DNA from: DASZTU01 sp035493835
Lineage (GTDB): Bacteria; Pseudomonadota; Alphaproteobacteria; Rhizobiales; Devosiaceae
Length of the DNA stretch: 38,232 bases
Direction of reading: 5' to 3'
Assembly: GCA_035493835.1 (NCBI GenBank)
Contig: DATJHO010000048.1
Location: forward strand, 1-38,232
In this document: positions 24,400 through 31,320 of the stretch, piece by piece
Position numbering within the stretch: position 1 is the first letter of the stretch
Layout: each line of letters opens with the position of its first letter
Made by a program: the position numbers and the translations under genes
The notes under the pieces: generated by a model
The model's database searches: none
What the model was told of the DNA's origin: nothing
Seen by the model: only the letters and a program-made list of their open reading frames with translations

Positions 24400-24617
24400 G
24401 CAGGGCCTTCACCATGCGGGCCGAGGGCAAAGGAGCTGGTGGCCAACGTGCAGCGGGGGCCCCCCACCGGCCTGCCGGCCACCCTCGCCCCTTTGGGGAG
24501 AGGAAATCCGCCCGCGCCGAGCAACACCACCAACCTCATCCTGAGTCTGGAAGGATGGGCTTACAGCGCGCATTCCCCGACAACCTCGCACTTCTCGAAG
24601 GACGAGCTCCGACCTCG

Positions 24618-24653
24618 CAAAAACAAAAAGGCGCCCCGCTGCTGCGGAGCGCC
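24618..24653 (-). terminator. Terminator of the secreted VWxNT-type gene
   Basis: GGCGCCCCGC (24630-24639) and GCGGAGCGCC (24644-24653) form a 10-bp stem (one wobble on the minus strand) around a 4-nt loop. Read on the minus strand a CTTTTTGTTTTT tail follows. It lies 23 bp beyond the stop at 24676. Confidence 0.88.
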
Positions 24654-24675
24654 CAACCCACGAAGGGGCAAAAAA

Positions 24676-25026
24676 TTACTTTGCCGAGGAGACCATCTTT
24701 TCGGGCTTCTTGGGCGCCTTGAAACCTTCGGCGGTGGCATCGGTCTGGCACATATAGGTGCCGTTCTTGCCTTTGCCGTAGGTCGCGGTCCGCTGGAGGT
24801 GGAAAATCTTGGACCTGGTATTTGCCCAGACCACCGTGCCGGTCGGGCAGGAGGCCGAAGCAAGGGCTTCGGTCTTGAAGCGCTTCGGGTCGACGGTGGC
24901 AGTCTTTGCGGCCGGTTTCGCGGCCATGGTATTTGCCGGCATGGCGGCGGTTGCTGCGAACGCCGGGGTCAGGGCGGCGCCCGAGAGCGCGATCACGGTC
25001 AGGAAAGTCGCAAACTTCAGAATCAT
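24676..25026 (-). CDS. Small secreted protein with VWxNTxSxxxH-type domain
   Basis: This 116-residue protein has a signal peptide (1-24, cleavage after AFA) and an Ala/Lys-rich linker. A compact C-terminal domain (about 58-106) reads SCPTGTVVWANTRSKIFHL...YGKGKNGTYMCQTDA...GFKAPK. The VW.NT.S...H......YG....G.YM...DA...G pattern occurs in many small bacterial proteins; as far as I recall the function is unknown. Cys60 and Cys93 could form a disulfide in the periplasm. AAGGAGGA lies 4-5 bp before the ATG, one of the strongest ribosome sites here. The linker (AAKPAAKTATV) resembles that of the EF-hand protein at 2114-2479. Confidence 0.83.
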   Translation of the reverse strand: MILKFATFLTVIALSGAALTPAFAATAAMPANTMAAKPAAKTATVDPKRFKTEALASASCPTGTVVWANTRSKIFHLQRTATYGKGKNGTYMCQTDATAEGFKAPKKPEKMVSSAK

Positions 25027-25218
25027 TTGGTCCTCCTTTGTTGATAACTGAGGATTAGGACGATCGCGAAGGCCGCGGCGAGATGACGGAACGTCTCTGC
25101 GGCGATAGGGCGCGGGGCGAGGGGCTAGACGCGCCGACTCACGGCCGGCGGTTGCCGCCGAAACGGATTTCCCGTAATAGGGCCGCTCGCTCGATTGAGC
25201 GTTTTCCGGAGAATTGCC

Positions 25219-26817
25219 GTGCTTCAGTCCAGTCCCGCAAGGAACGTCAGTGATTTGCAGCCCCACAAGCTGCGGCGGACCTTCGCCATCATTTCGCACC
25301 CGGACGCCGGCAAGACCACGCTGACGGAAAAACTGCTCGCCGCTTCCGGCGCCATCCAGCAGGCCGGCGCGGTGCGCGCCCGCAAGGATCGCCGCTCCAC
25401 CCGCTCCGACTGGATGGAGATCGAGCAGCAGCGCGGCATTTCGATTTCCTCGTCGGTGATGACCTTCGAGCATGACGGGCTGACCTTCAACCTGCTCGAT
25501 ACCCCCGGCCACTCGGACTTTTCCGAAGACACCTATCGCACGCTGACGGCCGTTGACTCGGCGGTGATGGTGATCGACGCCGCCAAGGGCATCGAGAGCC
25601 AGACGCTCAAACTGTTCGAAGTCTGCCGGCTGCGCGATATTCCGATCATCACCTTCATCAACAAGGTGGACCGGGAAGGGCGCGATCCGCTGTCGCTTCT
25701 CGATGAAATCGCCTCGACCCTGGCGCTGGATGTGACGCCCGTGGTCTGGCCGCTGGGGCAGGGTGTCGATTTCCGCGGCACCGTTGACCTCGCGACCTCG
25801 CGCGTGCTGTCGCCGACTGGCGAACTGATCCGCGGCTTCACCTCGCTCGATGACCTCTTGCTCGACGACGAACTCACCGCCGATCCGGTGATCAAGGCAA
25901 GCCTCGAGAACCTCGAGCTGGTGCGCGTCGGCTTGCCGGAATTCGATCTCGAAACCTTCCTCGCCGGGCATCTGACGCCGGTCGTCTTCGGCTCCGCGCT
26001 CAAGGATGTGAGCGTCCCCGAACTGCTCCGCGCGCTCGGCACCTGGGCGCCGGAGCCGCGGCCGCAGCCGGCCGAGCCCGCGCCGATTTTCCCCGAAAAC
26101 GGAAAGGTTTCCGGTTTCGTCTTCAAGGTGCAGGCGAACATGGATGCCAACCACCGCGACCGCGTTGCCTTCGTGCGACTGGCCTCGGGCACGTTCAAGC
26201 GCGGCATGAAACTGAGGAACATGCGGACGGCCAAGGAATTGACCGTCGCCAACCCGATGTTCTTTTTCGGCCACAACCGTGAGACAGCTGACGAGGCGGT
26301 GGCCGGCGACATTGTCGGCATTCCCAATCACGGCACGCTCAGCGTCGGCGACACGCTGACCGAGGGCAACGGCCCGCTCAAGGTCACCGGCATCCCGAAC
26401 TTCGCCCCGGAAATCATCCGCCGTGTGCGGCTGACCGACCCGATGAAATCCAAGCAGCTCGGCAAGGCCCTGTCGGACCTCGCCGAGGAAGGCGTGGCGC
26501 AGGTTTTCCGCCGCATGATCGGTGCCGACTGGATCGTGGGCGTCGTCGGCCAGCTGCAGCTCGAAGTGCTGTCGTCCCGCATTGCCGGCGAATATGGCGT
26601 GCCGATCTCGTTCGAGAGCGTTGGCTACGAGATGGCGCGCTGGGTGCGGTGCGAGGACAAGCTGGAGCTGAAGCGTTTCGTCGACGGCAACCGCTCGGTG
26701 CTGGCCGAGGACAAGGACGGCGAGCCGATCTACCTCGCCCAGAGCACCTGGTACCTGGCGCGCATGGAAAAGGACTGGCCGAAAATACAGTTTTTCGCGA
26801 CGAAGGAACGGGCATAA
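25219..26817 (+). CDS. prfC: Peptide chain release factor 3
   Basis: This 532-residue GTPase recycles RF1/RF2 from the ribosome after termination. It has G1 HPDAGKTT (27-34), G3 DTPGHSDF and G4 NKVDREGRDP, and the RF3-specific regions QQRGISISSSVM and the C-terminal GQLQLEVLSSRI...EYGVP. GTG 25219 is preferred, with GGAGAA 5 bp upstream, because it gives the usual 529-residue-class length. A TTG at 25195 would add 8 residues. Convergent with the AHSA1-YCII gene downstream, with repeat copy 2 between them. Confidence 0.96.
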   Translation: MLQSSPARNVSDLQPHKLRRTFAIISHPDAGKTTLTEKLLAASGAIQQAGAVRARKDRRSTRSDWMEIEQQRGISISSSVMTFEHDGLTFNLLDTPGHSDFSEDTYRTLTAVDSAVMVIDAAKGIESQTLKLFEVCRLRDIPIITFINKVDREGRDPLSLLDEIASTLALDVTPVVWPLGQGVDFRGTVDLATSRVLSPTGELIRGFTSLDDLLLDDELTADPVIKASLENLELVRVGLPEFDLETFLAGHLTPVVFGSALKDVSVPELLRALGTWAPEPRPQPAEPAPIFPENGKVSGFVFKVQANMDANHRDRVAFVRLASGTFKRGMKLRNMRTAKELTVANPMFFFGHNRETADEAVAGDIVGIPNHGTLSVGDTLTEGNGPLKVTGIPNFAPEIIRRVRLTDPMKSKQLGKALSDLAEEGVAQVFRRMIGADWIVGVVGQLQLEVLSSRIAGEYGVPISFESVGYEMARWVRCEDKLELKRFVDGNRSVLAEDKDGEPIYLAQSTWYLARMEKDWPKIQFFATKERA

Positions 26818-26862
26818 GCGGGGGCGTCCAGTCCCGCTGCATCGTCGCTTCCCTCGGCACAT

Positions 26863-26966
26863 CGTCATCCCCGGGCTTGACCCCGGGGACCTATGCAGCC
26901 CTTCTACTTACCGATGCGGAGGTGGCGCGGCGTCATGGGTGGCCGGGGCAGGCCCGGCCATGACGA
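26863..26966 (-). repeat. Composite palindromic repeat, copy 2 (reversed orientation)
   Basis: Here the CCCC-type arm comes first (CGTCAT-CCCCGGG-cttga-CCCCGGGG-ACCTATG) and the GGCC-type arm last (CATGGGT-GGCCGGG-gcagg-CCCGGCC-ATGACGA). This is the mirror order of the other three copies, so the element has a direction. Its spacer on the reverse strand contains CGCGCCA, similar to copy 4. It lies between the convergent prfC and AHSA1-YCII genes. Confidence 0.85.
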
Positions 26967-26999
26967 AGGGGGAGTGGGGGAGCCCACGGTCCCCGCCCC

Positions 27000-27791
27000 T
27001 CAGTTCTGCTTCCAGACGGCGCGGAACATCGGCAGGTTTTCGTAGCTGAGGCCGCGGCCCGAGGTGATCGCTGGATCGTGGCTTTGCAGTTCCAGCAACT
27101 CCTCTTCCGATTCCACGCGCATCAACCCAAGGCCCCAGCTGCCCCGCGGATCGTTTACCGGACCCAGGACGAGGACCTTGCCTTCCTGCATCTTCGGCCT
27201 CCAATAGGCCATGTGCGCCTGCATCACCGCCATCTCTTCATCCGATAGAGAGGTGGCAAAGTCCGGCCGGGGCGCCAGCAGCCGCGCCACGAAATACTTG
27301 GCCGTATCCGGCTGGGGCTTTGGCCCGATGTCCGCCGCAAGCCAGCCGAGCACCATCGCCCAGCCGTCCGAATGCTGCTGGCACATTTCCGGCCGGCCCT
27401 TAAAACCTTCGTGCCGGGCCACCAGCCGCGTGCCGCCTTCGATGGGGCTGAGCTGATAGGTCACCGTCGTCCTGTTGCCCTGATCCCATTGGGGTTCCCA
27501 GGTTTGCACGATCCGGTGGGGGCGCTCGATCTCGATGAACTCCCCCTCGACATAGAACGGTACCCCGTCGGCGCCGACCCCGTCCGCCCGCCAGCGGCCA
27601 CCGACACGGAAGTCGGTCTCCCAGCTGGTGGTGGTGTAAATGGCCGGGTTGCCCCACCAGCGGGTGATCTCGTTGCCGTCGCTGAGAGCGGCGAACACCC
27701 GCTCGGCGGGGACCATGATATCCACGCTCGCGAGGATCGTGCCCTCGGTGACGTCGGCGATGGCGCGCGCGGCGCTGGTCGTGCTGCTCAT
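27000..27791 (-). CDS. Fusion of AHSA1/SRPBCC domain and YCII-related domain
   Basis: This 263-residue protein has two domains. The N-terminal part (about 18-155) is an SRPBCC/Activator-of-Hsp90-ATPase-like fold: VDIMVPAERVFAALSDGNEITRWWGNP, then VGGRWRADG and HEGF...GWAMVLGWLA. The C-terminal part (about 165-263) is YCII-like: KYFVARLLAPRPDFATSLSDEEMAVMQAHMAYWRPKMQEGKVLVLGPVNDPRGSWGLGLMRVESEEE. Both domains usually act as small-molecule binders or minor enzymes, and no reaction can be assigned. The ATG overlaps the upstream ArsR-type gene stop by four bases (ATGA), so the pair is one operon under ArsR control. Confidence 0.85.
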   Translation of the reverse strand: MSSTTSAARAIADVTEGTILASVDIMVPAERVFAALSDGNEITRWWGNPAIYTTTSWETDFRVGGRWRADGVGADGVPFYVEGEFIEIERPHRIVQTWEPQWDQGNRTTVTYQLSPIEGGTRLVARHEGFKGRPEMCQQHSDGWAMVLGWLAADIGPKPQPDTAKYFVARLLAPRPDFATSLSDEEMAVMQAHMAYWRPKMQEGKVLVLGPVNDPRGSWGLGLMRVESEEELLELQSHDPAITSGRGLSYENLPMFRAVWKQN

Positions 27792-28108
27792 TTTTCCTCC
27801 AGATATGCTTTGAGCCGATTGAGATTGTCCCGCCAGAGGCCGCGATATTCGCCGATCCAGTCGTCGACCTCGCGAAGCTTGTCCGGCTCGATGCGGTAGA
27901 TGCGCTCGCGCCCGGAGCGCTGTTCCGAAACTACCCTCGCCTCGTTGAGGATGCGCAGGTGTTTCGAGATGGCCGGCCGGCTCTGTGAAAACTCGGCCGC
28001 GAGCGCGTTGACCGGGGCGGGGCCCTGCCGCAGCCGCTTGAGGATTGCCCGGCGCGTTGGGTCGGCGATGGCGCGGAAGATGTCGGCGCTGGCGGCCTGT
28101 CGGTGCAT
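27788..28108 (-). CDS. ArsR-family (SRPBCC-linked) winged-helix repressor
   Basis: This 106-residue protein is almost entirely a winged helix. It contains FRAIADPTRRAILKRLRQGPAPVNALAAEFSQSRPAISKHLRILNEARVVSEQRSGRERIYRIEP, the standard ArsR domain of the type that precedes AHSA1/SRPBCC genes. The metal-binding Cys pairs of ArsR/SmtB are absent, so it likely senses a ligand other than metal. ATG 28108 has AAAGG upstream. The stop overlaps the AHSA1-YCII start. A strong promoter (28130-28158) and palindrome (28114-28129) lie directly upstream, which suggests autoregulation. Confidence 0.9.
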   Translation of the reverse strand: MHRQAASADIFRAIADPTRRAILKRLRQGPAPVNALAAEFSQSRPAISKHLRILNEARVVSEQRSGRERIYRIEPDKLREVDDWIGEYRGLWRDNLNRLKAYLEEK

Positions 28109-28113
28109 GATGC

Positions 28114-28129
28114 GTAACCTTTCGGCTAC
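28114..28129. promoter_or_regulatory. Candidate ArsR operator
   Basis: GTAACCTTTCGGCTAC is an imperfect palindrome, GTARCC-N4-GGYTAC. It lies 5 bp before the ArsR ATG and directly after the -10 element, where a bound dimer would block transcription start. SRPBCC-linked ArsR regulators often bind TAACC/GGTTA palindromes of this type. Confidence 0.6.
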
Positions 28130-28158
28130 ATAAAAGCGCTGCTCGCCATGGGTGTCAA
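28130..28158 (-). promoter_or_regulatory. Sigma70-type promoter of the arsR-AHSA1 operon
   Basis: On the minus strand a perfect TTGACA (28158-28153) is separated by 17 bp from TTTTAT (28135-28130; 4 of 6 matches). Transcription would start near 28123, inside the palindromic operator. Only about 15-20 nt of leader precede the ArsR ATG. Confidence 0.6.
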
Positions 28159-28220
28159 GGTGGCGATGACAGCCTTGACGCAGCGGAAGTCGCGGGGGCA
28201 ACATTGCGGGCAGATGTTGA

Positions 28221-28252
28221 GGGCGCCCGGCGACGTGGCGCCCCAGTTTTTT
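28221..28252 (+). terminator. Terminator-like hairpin just upstream of the glutathione transferase
   Basis: GGGCGCC (28221-28227) pairs with GGCGCCC (28237-28243) around a 9-nt loop and is followed by CAGTTTTTTA. It reads on the plus strand and ends 19 bp before the GTG start of the next gene. No plus-strand gene lies upstream, so it would end either a small RNA or an attenuated leader. Confidence 0.6.
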
Positions 28253-28270
28253 AGGATTGGTTGGGCTGCC

Positions 28271-28933
28271 GTGAAACTCGTCATCGCGAACAAGAACTAT
28301 TCGAGCTGGTCGCTGCGGCCCTGGCTCGTGGCCACCCATTTCGACATTCCCTTTGTCGAGGAACAGGTCCTGCTTTCGGGCGAGGGCTGGCGCGAAAAGG
28401 TTCGCGCCATCTCGCCCACGGGTCGCGTGCCGTTGCTGATCGACGGTGAACTGGTGATCAACGAGTCGATAGCCATCGTCGAATATTTGGCGGAGAAGTT
28501 TCCGGAAAAGCCGATCTGGCCGGCGGACGCGAGGCAGCGGGCGCTGGCGCGGGCGGCGGCGGCGGAGATGCATGCCGGGTTTTCGGCGCTGCGCAGCCAC
28601 GCCCCGATGAACCTGCGCAAGTCGCTGCCCGGCCGCATTCCCGTGGATGAGGTGGCCGACGATCTCTCGCGGATGGAGCGGCTGTGGGGCGGTTTGCTGG
28701 AGCAATCGGGCGGGCCGTTCCTGTTCGGCAGCTTTTGCGCCGCTGATGCGATGTTTGCCCCGCTCGCCTCGCGGGTCCGGACCTATGAGCTGCCGACCTC
28801 GGACACCGCGGCCGACTATATCGGGGCGATCTATGCCCTGCCGGCGTTCCAGTCCTGGCTGGCGGCGGCGACCGTCGAGCCGTGGATCGTCGAGGAAGAC
28901 GAGATCGACGTCATCCAGGGTCGCGGCCTCTGA
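28271..28933 (+). CDS. Glutathione S-transferase family protein
   Basis: This 220-residue protein has a thioredoxin-like N-terminal domain (KLVIANKNYSSWSLRPWLVATHFDIPF, with the SSWS catalytic-type loop) and GRVPLLI...LVINESIAIVEYLAE, the cis-Pro and Glu/Ser glutathione-binding segment. An all-helical C-terminal domain follows. It most likely conjugates or reduces with glutathione; the substrate is unknown. GTG 28271 starts exactly at the family N-terminus. An ATG at 28148 is in frame and would add 41 residues, but those include the terminator-like hairpin and show no family residues. It shares one base with the next gene (TGATG). Confidence 0.9.
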   Translation: MKLVIANKNYSSWSLRPWLVATHFDIPFVEEQVLLSGEGWREKVRAISPTGRVPLLIDGELVINESIAIVEYLAEKFPEKPIWPADARQRALARAAAAEMHAGFSALRSHAPMNLRKSLPGRIPVDEVADDLSRMERLWGGLLEQSGGPFLFGSFCAADAMFAPLASRVRTYELPTSDTAADYIGAIYALPAFQSWLAAATVEPWIVEEDEIDVIQGRGL

Positions 28934-29361
28934 TGCACATGGTCAAGCTCTGCGTCGGGGTAGCGACGCTGGAGGAACTCGAATCCTATCGCAACGAGCG
29001 CGCGCATTGGTGGGGGGCCGACTATGGCGAGGACGTTCACGTCCATCGCACCCGCACCCGGCCCAAGCGCGCCGCCGAGATGGAGGACGGGCAGGGCTCG
29101 GTCTATTGGGTCATCTCCGGCGTCATCCGCTGCCGGCAGCCGATCCTGCGCCTCGCCGCGGCGACCGACGAGCAGGGGCTGAGCTGCTGCGACATCATCA
29201 TGGCGCCTGACCTCATAAGGGTCACCCCGCGGCCGAAATCGGCCTTCCAGGGCTGGCGCTATCTCGATCCGAAGGATGCGCCGCCCGATCTCGACGGTGG
29301 CGCCGGGGGACAGGGGGCGGTGGAAATCGCCGAGGAACTGGCCCGGCTCGGCCTGATTTGA
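28933..29361 (+). CDS. DUF1489 family protein
   Basis: This 142-residue protein has the DUF1489 pattern: MHMVKLCVGVATLEELESYR near the start, RTRTRPKRAAEMEDGQGSVYWVISGVIRCRQPI in the middle and a tail CCDIIMAPDLI.V.PRPKSAFQGWRYL. The family is widespread in alphaproteobacteria and its function is not known to me. Its ATG overlaps the glutathione transferase stop by one base, so the two are coupled. A second ATG two codons later is also possible. It ends 6 bp before the stop of the convergent Crp/Fnr gene. Confidence 0.88.
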   Translation: MHMVKLCVGVATLEELESYRNERAHWWGADYGEDVHVHRTRTRPKRAAEMEDGQGSVYWVISGVIRCRQPILRLAAATDEQGLSCCDIIMAPDLIRVTPRPKSAFQGWRYLDPKDAPPDLDGGAGGQGAVEIAEELARLGLI

Positions 29362-29367
29362 CGGCGA

Positions 29368-30123
29368 TCAGCCTCGCCCGAGGGGCAGGGTCGCGTCGAA
29401 ATCCGGGCGAGGGCGGAGGTGGAGATAGGTCGGGTCGAATTCGGCGGCGGCGCTGAGGCGCTGCCAATCAAGCACCGTCAACCGAAACCCCTCAAAGCGG
29501 ACGAGGCCTTCCTCCCTGAGGTGCTGCAGCGATCGATTGGTGTGCACGATCGACAGCCCCAGCGTGTCGCCGATCTCCTCCTGCGTCAGCGGCAGCGGGC
29601 ATGAATTTCCTGCCGCAAGACCCACAGCGGCGGAGCGGACGAACATTTCACAGAACAGATGGGCGAGGTGCCGATAGGCCGGTTGCCGGCCCATCATCAA
29701 GATCCAGGTCCGGAAGATGGCCGCGTCGATCAGGGAGTCGCGCCACAAGAGATCGCCCACCTCGGGCGCCTCGTGCACCAGCCTTGTCATCGCAGCGTGC
29801 GCAATGAACGCGACGGAGCAACGGGTGGTCGCCGCCAGGGTGTGGTCCATGGTGTGGAGGTGAAGGCTCTGCAGATCCGGGATGTCGCCCGACACGTGCA
29901 GCGCCAGAATCTGCCGCCCGCCATCCGCCACGAGCTTGTAGCGATGCATGAAACCGCTGATCAGCAGGCAGCACTCCGTGGTTCGCTGCCCATCGCTTGC
30001 GGCAGCCTCGCCCCGCGCGAGTTCCTTCAGGCGGTAGGGCAGGCGGGCCAGGACCTTCACTGCATCTTCGTTGACCTCGCCGATACTATCGAGCTTGCGC
30101 CGCAGCGCCTCGACTGTGTTCAT
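29368..30123 (-). CDS. Crp/Fnr-family transcriptional regulator
   Basis: This 251-residue regulator has a cupin-like sensory domain (about 30-150) with HVSGDIPDLQSLHLHTMDHTLAATTRCSVAFIAH, a pattern typical of a large Rhizobiales Crp/Fnr branch. A dimer helix and a C-terminal winged helix (about 175-230) follow, containing LTQEEIGDTLGLSIVHTNRSLQHLREEGLV. The FNR cysteine set is absent, so it is not an oxygen sensor of the Fnr type. ATG 30123 begins at MNTVEALRRKL; a frame to 30240 has no family residues and no ribosome site. It is divergent from mipZ, with a 180-bp shared upstream region, but no operator could be identified. Confidence 0.86.
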   Translation of the reverse strand: MNTVEALRRKLDSIGEVNEDAVKVLARLPYRLKELARGEAAASDGQRTTECCLLISGFMHRYKLVADGGRQILALHVSGDIPDLQSLHLHTMDHTLAATTRCSVAFIAHAAMTRLVHEAPEVGDLLWRDSLIDAAIFRTWILMMGRQPAYRHLAHLFCEMFVRSAAVGLAAGNSCPLPLTQEEIGDTLGLSIVHTNRSLQHLREEGLVRFEGFRLTVLDWQRLSAAAEFDPTYLHLRPRPDFDATLPLGRG

Positions 30124-30303
30124 GTGCTGATCCCACAGGGAAGGCGGGGGTGTGACGCTTGGCGCTTTCCTGCCGCTTAAACGCGACCCGCCCGCAAAGG
30201 TTCGGTTGATGCCGGTGCGGTCGATCCCGGAGTGTTGCAAGCTTCCCCTTGAACGAGACAGCCGAAATGCTCACTGTCCGCTGTGATTTGGGGGTGAATC
30301 GTT

Positions 30304-31209
30304 GTGAACAGCACCGGCACGCATGTGATAGTGGTGGGCAATGAGAAGGGCGGATCGGGCAAGTCCACGACCGCCTTTCATCTAGCGATATACTTACTGT
30401 ATCAAGGATTTAAGGTTGCTTCGATTGACGTAGACAGCCGTCAGCAGACCTTCACGAACTATATTCGCAATCGCCGCGACTGGGCGCAGGCCAAGGGCTT
30501 GCGGCTGCCGCACCCGATGCATTTTCACTTGCCGGTGGCGCGCGGCGATTCTATTCGGGAAAATCAGAAGCTCGAATTCGACCTGTTTCGGCAGGCGGTG
30601 ACGGAAATCGAGGGAGAGGCCGACTTTTTGGTGGTCGACACCCCCGGCTTCGATACGCACCTTACCCGGCTGTCGCATTCGCTGGCCGACACGCTCGTCA
30701 CGCCGGTGAACGACAGCCTCATCGATCTCGACGTGATGGCCCGGATCGATCCGGCGACCGGCGATCCGCAGCAACTGAGCCACTACTCGCGGCTGGTGCA
30801 GCGCGCCCGCACCGAGCGGCTGGCGATCGACGGGCAGACCATCGACTGGGTGCTGGTTCGCAACCGCATCGCCATGCTGTCCTCGCGGTCAATGCGCGTG
30901 GTGCAGGCGAGTCTCGAAAAGATCGCGTTGCGCCTAGGCTGCCGGCTCGCCGATGGAATTGCCGAGCGGGTGATATTCCGCTCGCTGTTCCCCACCGGCC
31001 TGACGGTCTTTGATCAGCTCGATGCCGAACTGCTCGGCGGGTTGCCCTCGATGTCCCACATCAGCGCGCGGCAGGAATATCGTGCCCTGGTTGAGGCCCT
31101 CAACTTGCCCATGAGTGAAAGGGCCGATGCCAGGCGCGCTGCATTGGCCGCCTGGGCCGACGGGGCAAGCTCGCCGGCGGCTTTCGAGCATTTGGCGCCG
31201 GCCTCCTGA
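30304..31209 (+). CDS. mipZ: Division-plane positioning ATPase MipZ
   Basis: This 301-residue ParA/MinD-family ATPase forms a gradient that keeps FtsZ away from the poles in alphaproteobacteria. The deviant Walker A is GNEKGGSGKSTT with signature Lys15 and P-loop Lys20. IDVDSRQQTFTNYIRNR is the typical MipZ switch segment, and Walker B is VVDTPG with Asp112. The later DTLVTPVNDSLIDLDVMARI stretch also matches MipZ. Its length is normal. GTG 30304 has GGGGGTGA about 7 bp upstream. No parA/parB locus is nearby, as is usual for this gene. The membrane diguanylate cyclase gene follows on the same strand after 111 bp. Confidence 0.94.
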   Translation: MNSTGTHVIVVGNEKGGSGKSTTAFHLAIYLLYQGFKVASIDVDSRQQTFTNYIRNRRDWAQAKGLRLPHPMHFHLPVARGDSIRENQKLEFDLFRQAVTEIEGEADFLVVDTPGFDTHLTRLSHSLADTLVTPVNDSLIDLDVMARIDPATGDPQQLSHYSRLVQRARTERLAIDGQTIDWVLVRNRIAMLSSRSMRVVQASLEKIALRLGCRLADGIAERVIFRSLFPTGLTVFDQLDAELLGGLPSMSHISARQEYRALVEALNLPMSERADARRAALAAWADGASSPAAFEHLAPAS

Positions 31210-31320
31210 ACCTGAGACGTCGAAAGTGCGAATATCTCCATGATTCCAGTGGACTATTCAGAATCAGGAAACCTATAGGCCGCTAAAGTTCGCGCTCGAT
31301 CGCTCAGATTCGGCGAGCCC

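Noticed and set aside
24676..26868. 730-codon minus-strand open frame
   Set aside because: Only the last 117 codons (24676-25026) are a real gene; the rest is antisense to prfC.
28148..28270. 41-residue N-terminal extension of the glutathione transferase
   Set aside because: The extension spans the terminator-like hairpin and has no family residues; the thioredoxin fold starts at GTG 28271.
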